A DNA stretch of 64,000 nucleotides from Cellulomonas hominis (lineage in GTDB: Bacteria > Actinomycetota > Actinomycetes > Actinomycetales > Cellulomonadaceae): NCBI RefSeq assembly GCF_014201095.1, contig NZ_JACHDN010000001.1, positions 4,216,001 through 4,280,000 of the forward strand, in the 5' to 3' direction. Within the stretch, counting starts at the first letter, position 1. Each line of letters begins with the position of its first letter. The position numbers and the translations under genes were made by a program. Below, one piece after another: positions 58,450 to 64,000 of the stretch. Below the pieces are notes generated by a model, which was not told the origin of the DNA, did not search any database, and saw only the letters and a list, made by a program, of their open reading frames with translations.

Positions 58450-60320
58450 TACTGCGCCCGGGTGTCGAACTCGCGCTTGGCGGTCGCGTCGCCCGCGGCC
58501 ATCCGCTCGACCAGGGCCGCGTCGTCGGGCTCGCCCCCGGGGGCGCCGTGCAGCTCGGGCCGCAGGTCCTCCGGGATGAACGGCTCGGCGCCCGCCTCCT
58601 CGGCCCCGCCCTCCGCCTCGGCGGCGCCGTAGACGGCCTCCTCGAGAGCGGCGAGGCGCGCCTCGACGTCGCCGCCGCCCGGGCCCTGCGGGGCGCCGAG
58701 ACCGGGCCGCTCGAAGGGCCGCTCGAACGGGCGCTCGAACGGGCGCTCCGCCGCGACGTCCTTGAGGTACTCGTACCGGTCCTTGACGTCCTTGAGCTCC
58801 TTCGCCCGCTCCTTCACGAGCTCCTTGGCCCGCTCCTTGCGGAGCTCCTTGCTCAGCTCCTTCTTGAGCTCCTTCCGCAGCTCCTTCGCGGTCTCCTTCT
58901 TGATCTCCTTGCGGGTGTCCTTCACGTCCTTGAGGACCGTCTTGCAGGTGACGCGGACCGTCGCCGTCATCGACGCGCCGGACGCCGAGACCGAGGACAG
59001 CGCGACGCAGGTGTCGGCGTTCGCGTACGACTTCGTGCTCGGCGTCGTGCTGCCGTCCACCGACGTCTTCCCGGCCGACCCCGGGAACGGGTCGCCGGCG
59101 TCGCCGCGGTTGTGGTCGAGCTCGAGGTCGCGGTTCCCGTCCGCCTGGAGCAGAGCCACCTTGTAGTGGTTCTCGTCGGTGTTGCCCGCCTGGTTCTCGT
59201 CGATGTGCCAGAGCAGCAGGCCGTTGCCCGGCAGCGCCGCGTCGTACCCGGTCTGCTGCCGGTTCTCCAGCAGGAAGTACTCCGGCCCGGACGTGCCGTC
59301 CTTCCACAGCCGGAAGACGCCGTGCCCGGTCTCGACCTGCGGCACCGTCAGCGTCCCGTTCGCGCTCACGACCGTCGTCGTCACCCAGCCCTGGTTGACC
59401 TTGCACCACGCGCTCGGGTGCGCGGGCTGCTCGCCGCCGCCGTTCCAGGTGCCGCCGGCCATCAGGCACCAGTTGCCGATGCCCTCGGACGAGTAGTCCG
59501 TGTCGTAGAGGTCCGGCAGGCCGAACAGCAGGTGCCCGAGCTCGTGCGCGGACACGCCGATCTTCGCGTCCTCCGGGATGGTCAGGTAGCCGTAGATCTT
59601 CGTCGAGTCGGCGGTGTACGCGCTGCTCAGGGTCGACTTGTGCGACCAGATGTCGCCGAGCGCGCCCGTGACCTCGGCGCCGGGGCCGGCGTGCACCACG
59701 ATGAACGCGTCGACGAACCCGTTGCCGTCGTTGTCGTAGGGCGAGAAGTCCACGGCCGCGTTCGCGGAGACCGCCGCGTCCCGCGCGAGCTGCGGCGACC
59801 GGAACGCCGTGCCGTTGAGCCCGATCCCCGAGCCGTTGTTCGCGTACCACCCGAGTGTCTGCGGCATCCGGTACGGACCGACGACGACGCCGTCCAGCGT
59901 GATCAGCCCGTTGCTGACCTCGGTGTAGTACTCCTTGACGCTGCCGTGCGGCAGCACGCCGGTGGAGAAGAACAGCTTCTCGAGGTCCGCGGTGGACTTC
60001 GTCATGTGCTTGTCCGAGAAGTCCACGAGCACGACGGCCACGCGGACCCGGCCGCGCAGCGGCGCCCGGTCCAGGGCCGCGCGCGCGATCAGCTGCACGG
60101 GCGTGCCCACCGGGAACTCCTCCGGCGGCACGATCACGCCGTCGTTGAACCCCAGGCGGCGCGGCTCGCGCGGCAGCCGCAGGTGCGGGCCGTCGCCGAG
60201 CCCGCCCTGCACCTCGGCGAGCCGCTCGTTCCACTGGTCGAGGAGCTCCGGGCTGGCCTGGACCGCGCACGTCTGCGTGCGCTGGTCCGCCGTCCACGCG
60301 GCACGGATTCCACTGCTCAT
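58449..60320 (-). CDS. M6-family metalloprotease with Lys/Glu-rich and ERPF repeat tail
   Basis: A 623-residue protein. The M6 (immune inhibitor A-like) catalytic domain has SAHELGHLLFGLPDLYD (zinc His259, Glu260, His263) and a calcium-type loop DNDGNGFVD. There is no signal peptide, unusual for M6 enzymes. After residue 458 follows a non-catalytic tail: KEL-type Lys/Glu repeats (about residues 461-522), four ERPF-like units (525-540), an acidic helix, and EPFIPEDLRPEL near residues 579-590. ATG 60320 starts MSSGIRAAWT; the longer upstream frame has no support. First gene of a four-gene overlapping operon. Confidence 0.85.
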   Translation of the reverse strand: MSSGIRAAWTADQRTQTCAVQASPELLDQWNERLAEVQGGLGDGPHLRLPREPRRLGFNDGVIVPPEEFPVGTPVQLIARAALDRAPLRGRVRVAVVLVDFSDKHMTKSTADLEKLFFSTGVLPHGSVKEYYTEVSNGLITLDGVVVGPYRMPQTLGWYANNGSGIGLNGTAFRSPQLARDAAVSANAAVDFSPYDNDGNGFVDAFIVVHAGPGAEVTGALGDIWSHKSTLSSAYTADSTKIYGYLTIPEDAKIGVSAHELGHLLFGLPDLYDTDYSSEGIGNWCLMAGGTWNGGGEQPAHPSAWCKVNQGWVTTTVVSANGTLTVPQVETGHGVFRLWKDGTSGPEYFLLENRQQTGYDAALPGNGLLLWHIDENQAGNTDENHYKVALLQADGNRDLELDHNRGDAGDPFPGSAGKTSVDGSTTPSTKSYANADTCVALSSVSASGASMTATVRVTCKTVLKDVKDTRKEIKKETAKELRKELKKELSKELRKERAKELVKERAKELKDVKDRYEYLKDVAAERPFERPFERPFERPGLGAPQGPGGGDVEARLAALEEAVYGAAEAEGGAEEAGAEPFIPEDLRPELHGAPGGEPDDAALVERMAAGDATAKREFDTRAQ

Positions 60321-60571
60321 GGGCTCGTCCCTTCGTCGCCCGGCCGCCGGAGGGCGGCGCGGGTCCCCCGGGGGCCGGTGCGGACGCCGGCCGGGCAGCC
60401 GGGCGCCGGTGCGGGCGCGGGCCACCGGACGCAGGTCGGCGGTGGCGCGACACCAGGGGCGGCCCGGTGCCCCCGTCCCGCCGCCCTCGTCGAACGCTCA
60501 CCGACGAGCGTCCTCCCGTGCGGCCCCGGGCGTCGCCACCTCCTGCGGGTAGTCGGCCCGCGGGAGGGGGA

Positions 60572-61477
60572 TCAGCCCCGCGCCGGCGCGCCGACCGCGT
60601 CGAGGAGCCGGCGCCGGAGGTCGTTCGAGCGCGCGGCGTAGCCCCGCTGCCGCCGCACGTACTCCGCCTTGCCCTCGGGGGTCTCGATCGCGACGGGCTC
60701 GAGCCCGTACGCGGCGACGTCGTAGGGCGACGCCTGCATGTCCGTGTACCGGATCTCCCGGGCGAGCTCGAAGGAGTCGAGCAGGAGGTCCCCCGGCACG
60801 AGGGGGCCGAGCTTCAGCGCCCACTTGTAGCAGTCCATCGCCGCGTGCAGGCAGCCCGGCTGCTCCATGGCGACCTGCGTCTCCCGGGTCGGCTGCAGCG
60901 CGTTGCGGGGCGCCGCCTCGGGGGTGAAGAACCGGAACGCGTCGATGTGCGTGCACCGGATCCGGTGCCCCTCGACGACCGCGTCGGTGCCGTCCTCCCC
61001 GAGCCGCAGCGGCAGGGCGTGCCGGTGCTCGCCCGCGCGCTGCCGGTAGACCATCGCCCACTCGTGCAGACCGAAGCAGCCCGTCGCGGCGGGGCGGGCG
61101 GCGGTCGCGGCCAGGAGGGTCCGCACGTACCGGACGGTGTCGCCGCGGTCGGCGAGGAACGCGGGCACGTCGAGCGCGACCGTCCCGTCGGCCGCGGTGC
61201 GGTACCAGCGCCACGCGGCCTGCGGGGCGGGGCCGTCGTCGCCGGGCGCGAGGGCCGTTCCGGCGCCGGGGTGCCAGCGGCGCAGCTGCGCGGGCGTGGC
61301 CGGGTAGTACTCGAAGAGGAAGTCCTCGACCGCGTGCCGCTCGCCGCGGGCGCGCCGCTCCCGGTGCCCCGCGGTGAGGGCGTCCGCGCGCTCGGCGTGG
61401 GCGGCGGCCCGGGCGCGCCAGGCCGGAGCGCCGAGCGGGGCCGGGGCCTCGGGAGCCTCGGGAGCGGTCGCGGTCAT
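60572..61477 (-). CDS. Putative 3-methyladenine DNA glycosylase-like protein
   Basis: A 301-residue protein of an actinobacterial family annotated as 3-methyladenine DNA glycosylase, for which I see no known catalytic motif. Recognisable blocks: ERRARGERHAVEDFLFEYYP, RRWHPGAG, CFGLHEWAMVYRQR and HIDAFRFFTPEAAPRN, then EQPGCLHAAMDCYKWALKLG. The ATG overlaps the EamA stop (ATGA), so it is last in the TetR operon. The enzymatic claim rests on the family name only. Confidence 0.6.
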   Translation of the reverse strand: MTATAPEAPEAPAPLGAPAWRARAAAHAERADALTAGHRERRARGERHAVEDFLFEYYPATPAQLRRWHPGAGTALAPGDDGPAPQAAWRWYRTAADGTVALDVPAFLADRGDTVRYVRTLLAATAARPAATGCFGLHEWAMVYRQRAGEHRHALPLRLGEDGTDAVVEGHRIRCTHIDAFRFFTPEAAPRNALQPTRETQVAMEQPGCLHAAMDCYKWALKLGPLVPGDLLLDSFELAREIRYTDMQASPYDVAAYGLEPVAIETPEGKAEYVRRQRGYAARSNDLRRRLLDAVGAPARG

Positions 61478-62403
61478 GCCGTCCAGGGTAGGTTCCGCGC
61501 GCGCCGCAGCCGTCCCGCGGCCGCGGCGCGGCCCGGCCCCGGCACGGTCAGCACCGCGAGGCCCGCGACGACCAGCGCGGCGCCCGCCCAGCCCGCGGCG
61601 GGCAGCCGCTCCCCCACGACCAGCACCGCGAGCACCGCCGCCACCGCGGGCTCCAGCAGGGTCAGCGTGGTCGCCGTGCTCGCCGCGACCCGGGCGAGCC
61701 CCCAGCCGAACAGCACGTACCCGGCGAACATCGGCACCAGTGCCATGTACGTCCCGACGGCGGCGTTCCCCCACGACGCGAGCAGCGGCGCGCCGGTCGC
61801 GGCGAGCACCGGCAGCAGCAGCACCCCGCCCGCGCCGAACACGGCGCCCATCGCCGCCCGGGACGGCACGCCGCCGGCCATGAGCCGCGCGGCGACCCAG
61901 GAGTAGAGCGCGTAGGTCGCGCCGGCGACGAGGCCGAGCGCCACGCCCACCGCACCGGCGCCCGTCCCCCCAGCCCCGCCGGCCGCCTGCGCCCCGCAGA
62001 GCAGCGCCACGCCCGCCAGGCCGACGGTCGCGGCCGCCAGCCAGCGCCGGGACAGCCGGCGGCCGTCCACCGCGCGTTCCACCAGGGCCGCCGCCAGCGG
62101 CGCCGAACCGAGCGACACGACGGTGCCGACCGCCACGCCCGCGAGGTGCATCGAGGAGTAGAACGCCAGCGGGTAGACCGCGACCGCGACCGCCCCCAGC
62201 AGCACGAGCCCGCACCGCCGGCCGAGCGCCGCGCGGTGGTCCCGCAGCAGCCGGTGCGCCGTCGCCGCCTGCAGCAGACCCCCGAGGCCCATCGCCGCGG
62301 CGCCGATCGCGAGCGGCCCGACGTCCGGGGCGAACGTCGCGGCCGTGCCGGTGGTGCCCCACAGCACCGCCGCGGCGAGCACCGCGAGCGTCCGCGCCGT
62401 CAC
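61474..62403 (-). CDS. EamA-family transporter
   Basis: A 309-residue DMT-superfamily exporter with ten membrane helices and two EamA halves (LAVLAAAVLWGTTGTAATFA at the start; GLVAGATYALYSWVAARLM in the second). Members move amino acids, purines or metabolites out. The GTG start overlaps the TetR stop (GTGA), so its expression follows TetR control. Confidence 0.9.
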   Translation of the reverse strand: MTARTLAVLAAAVLWGTTGTAATFAPDVGPLAIGAAAMGLGGLLQAATAHRLLRDHRAALGRRCGLVLLGAVAVAVYPLAFYSSMHLAGVAVGTVVSLGSAPLAAALVERAVDGRRLSRRWLAAATVGLAGVALLCGAQAAGGAGGTGAGAVGVALGLVAGATYALYSWVAARLMAGGVPSRAAMGAVFGAGGVLLLPVLAATGAPLLASWGNAAVGTYMALVPMFAGYVLFGWGLARVAASTATTLTLLEPAVAAVLAVLVVGERLPAAGWAGAALVVAGLAVLTVPGPGRAAAAGRLRRARNLPWTA

Positions 62404-62996
62404 GCGGCGCCCAGCAGCCCGGCGGCGAGGGCGCGCGCCCGGTGCAGCAGCCGGTCGTCGCCCTCGAGCCCGGCGCGGGCCATCGAGCCCTCCAGCAGGA
62501 ACGCGAGGTGCCGGGCGAGGTCCGCGACGCGGTCCGGCTGGTCGGGCCACAGGTCGCGCAGGTGCCCGGCGACGATCCCCTCGACCTCCTCCTTGTGCGC
62601 CCGCACGACCGCACGCCCCGGGTCGCCCGCGGGCAGCTCGGCGGCGGCGTTGAGCAGGCCGCAGCCGCGGAAGCCGCGCACGTAGCCGGCGCGCGCGTGG
62701 TCGGCGTAGGCGTCGAACACGGCGAGCACCCGGTCCCGGGGGTCGGCGTCCGGGCCGGTCGCCGCGAGGCGGGCGCGGTAGAGGTCGAGCCACTCCGCGT
62801 GCCGCGCCGCCAGGTAGGCGGCGACCAGGTCGGCCTTCGAGGCGAAGTTGTTGTACAGGCTCATCTTCGCGACGCCCGCGTCCGCGGTCAGGGTGTCGAT
62901 CCCCGTCGCGGCGATGCCGTCCGCGTAGAACCGCTCCGCGGCGACGGCCAGCAGCCGCTCCCGCGCCGGTCGCCGGCGCGCTCCGCCGTCCGCCAT
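62400..62996 (-). CDS. TetR-family transcription regulator
   Basis: A 198-residue repressor with the HTH in residues 10-55 (ERLLAVAAERFYADGIAATG; GVAKMSLYNNFASKADLVAA). The C-terminal helical domain binds an unknown ligand. ATG 62996 is chosen because AGGGAG lies five bases upstream; an upstream TTG is open. It heads an operon with the EamA transporter and glycosylase-like genes, and its operator lies just upstream. Confidence 0.92.
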   Translation of the reverse strand: MADGGARRRPARERLLAVAAERFYADGIAATGIDTLTADAGVAKMSLYNNFASKADLVAAYLAARHAEWLDLYRARLAATGPDADPRDRVLAVFDAYADHARAGYVRGFRGCGLLNAAAELPAGDPGRAVVRAHKEEVEGIVAGHLRDLWPDQPDRVADLARHLAFLLEGSMARAGLEGDDRLLHRARALAAGLLGAA

Positions 62997-63030
62997 GGCG
63001 TCTCCCTGGGTGCTCGACGAGTTGCTCAAC

Positions 63031-63050
63031 TGGGTAGACCTGTCTACCCA
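63031..63050. promoter_or_regulatory. TetR operator
   Basis: TGGGTAGAC-CT-GTCTACCCA, a perfect palindrome with 9-base arms, 35 bases before the tetR start and directly after the polymerase stop. It probably autoregulates the tetR-eamA operon. Confidence 0.75.
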
Positions 63051-63056
63051 GCCAGA

Positions 63057-64000
63057 TCATTGCACGGCGTCGGCGTACGTGTCCACCACCGACACGTCGA
63101 GGGCGAAGTCCACCGGCGTGTCCCCGAACAGCAGCCGCCCCGCCTCGACCGCCGACTCCCGCACCGCCTGGGCGACCTCGTCCGCGACCTCCACCGGCGC
63201 GTGCACCATGAGCTCGTCGTGCAGGAAGAACACGAGGTGCGGCCGCCCCGGCATCGCGAGCAGCCGCCGGCGCAGCACCGCCATCCAGCACAGCGCCCAC
63301 TCCGCGGCGGTGCCCTGCACGACGAAGTTCCGGGTGAACCGGCCCCAGTCCCGCGCCCGGCGGCGGGCGTCCCGGGCGTCCTCGGGCGCCGCGCCCTCCG
63401 CCGACGCCGCCTGCCGCGCCGCCAGCCACGCGGCGCCCGGCCGGGGCGAGGACCGGCCCAGCCACGTCGTCACCTGCTCGCCGCGCTCCCCCGCCCGGGC
63501 GGCCTCCTCCACCAGCGCCACCGCCCGCGGGTAGGCCCGGGCGAGCTGCGGCATGAGCACCGCGCTCGCGCCGGTCGTCGCCCCGTAGATCGCGCCGAGC
63601 ATCGCGTACTTCGCCTGCTTGCGGTCCTCGACGATGCCGGCGGCGACGACGCCCGCGTACAGGTCGGCGTGCCGGCCCGCCGCGGCCATCGCCCCGTCCG
63701 CCGACATCGCGGCGAGCACGCGGGGCTCGAGCTGGGCGGCGTCGGCCACGACCAGCAGCCACCCGGGGTCGGAGCGCACCGCGGCACGGATGCCGGTCGG
63801 CAGCTGCAGCGCGCCGCCGCCGCTGCTCGCCCACCGGCCGGTGACCACACCGCCGGGCACGTAGTCCGGCCGGAACCGGCCGTCGCGCACCCAGCGGTCC
63901 ATCCACGCCCAGCCGTTCGCGGACAGCAGCCGGGCGAGCTTCTTGTACTCCAGCAGCGGCTCGCGGACCGGGTGGTCGAGCGCCCGGATCTCCCACGTGC
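63057..64000 (-). CDS. DNA polymerase I-like protein (bifunctional 3'-5' exonuclease/polymerase), 3' part
   Basis: The C-terminal 313 or so residues of a family A polymerase; the gene runs off the window. Motif A WLLVVADAAQLEPRVLAAMS, motif B RKQAKYAMLGAIYG and motif C LVFFLHDELMVHAP are all visible, so the polymerase site looks intact. The chain fits the second, shorter actinobacterial family A protein. Upstream in frame, KLARLLSANGWAWMDRW continues to the window edge. Confidence 0.9.
   Translation of the reverse strand, partial: TWEIRALDHPVREPLLEYKKLARLLSANGWAWMDRWVRDGRFRPDYVPGGVVTGRWASSGGGALQLPTGIRAAVRSDPGWLLVVADAAQLEPRVLAAMSADGAMAAAGRHADLYAGVVAAGIVEDRKQAKYAMLGAIYGATTGASAVLMPQLARAYPRAVALVEEAARAGERGEQVTTWLGRSSPRPGAAWLAARQAASAEGAAPEDARDARRRARDWGRFTRNFVVQGTAAEWALCWMAVLRRRLLAMPGRPHLVFFLHDELMVHAPVEVADEVAQAVRESAVEAGRLLFGDTPVDFALDVSVVDTYADAVQ

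Overview
The window is very GC-rich chromosomal DNA from an actinobacterium. The bacterial proteasome/Pup system, WhiA, an actinobacterial-type UvrA leader, and heavy GTG/TTG start use with ATGA/GTGA gene overlaps all point to Actinomycetota. The gene order and sugar-uptake content suggest Cellulomonadaceae or a close Micrococcales relative; that placement is inference. No tRNA, rRNA or CRISPR array was seen.

Layout. 1-8.9 kb: 5' end of gap, then the operon uvrC-rapZ-yvcK-whiA (minus strand), an OsmC-type peroxidase and uvrA. 8.9-15.3 kb: a GH15 glycosidase with a metallo-hydrolase, a membrane protein with three identical-spacing cysteine repeats, an acyl-CoA dehydrogenase-like protein, an aldo/keto reductase and a YciI-like protein. 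15.3-17.5 kb: two tandem TerC-family (probable manganese exporter) genes behind a yybP-ykoY riboswitch. 17.5-23.2 kb: a VOC protein, uvrB, pcp, coaE, hisF and an FKBP lipoprotein. 23.3-33.3 kb: the pupylation/proteasome locus (pafA, prcA, prcB, pup, dop, arc), split by a three-gene Cthe_2159-like/VTC/DUF4956 surface module. 33.4-38.5 kb: trmI, a site-2 protease, a DUF222/HNH protein and a RecB-like nuclease. 38.6-45.3 kb: a LacI regulator and the divergent operon it probably controls (nucleoside hydrolase, ABC solute-binding protein, two permeases), cut between its first two genes by an intact IS481-family element. 45.3-49.2 kb: a HAD phosphatase, a small zinc-type protein, a FUSC membrane protein and an RNB ribonuclease. 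49.2-56.5 kb: a second sugar system (ATPase, permease, binding protein, Gfo/Idh oxidoreductase, sugar isomerase) with a divergent ROK regulator. 56.5-60.3 kb: a tightly coupled four-gene operon of a leaderless-secretion M6 metalloprotease with a Lys/Glu-rich repeat tail, an unknown protein, a RimK/graspetide-type ATP-grasp ligase and a small unknown protein. 60.6-63.0 kb: a TetR-controlled operon with an EamA transporter and a putative glycosylase. 63.1-64 kb: 3' part of a DNA polymerase I-like gene.

How the genes work together. All three nucleotide-excision-repair genes lie within 17 kb, and uvrA carries a good LexA-type box on a probable leaderless promoter. Pup is activated by Dop, ligated by PafA and read by the Arc ATPase, which opens the PrcBA core. 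Two sugar/nucleoside import operons each carry a local regulator and a strong hairpin just after the binding-protein gene, the usual arrangement for making more binding protein than downstream products. The best candidate for an undescribed system is the M6 protease/ATP-grasp operon at 56.5-60.3 kb. The clearest regulatory finds are the manganese riboswitch with a visible ribosome-site switch at 17.3-17.5 kb, the LacI operator over a -10 box at 39.8 kb, and the IS481 insertion in a CCTAGG site that keeps a stop codon intact.
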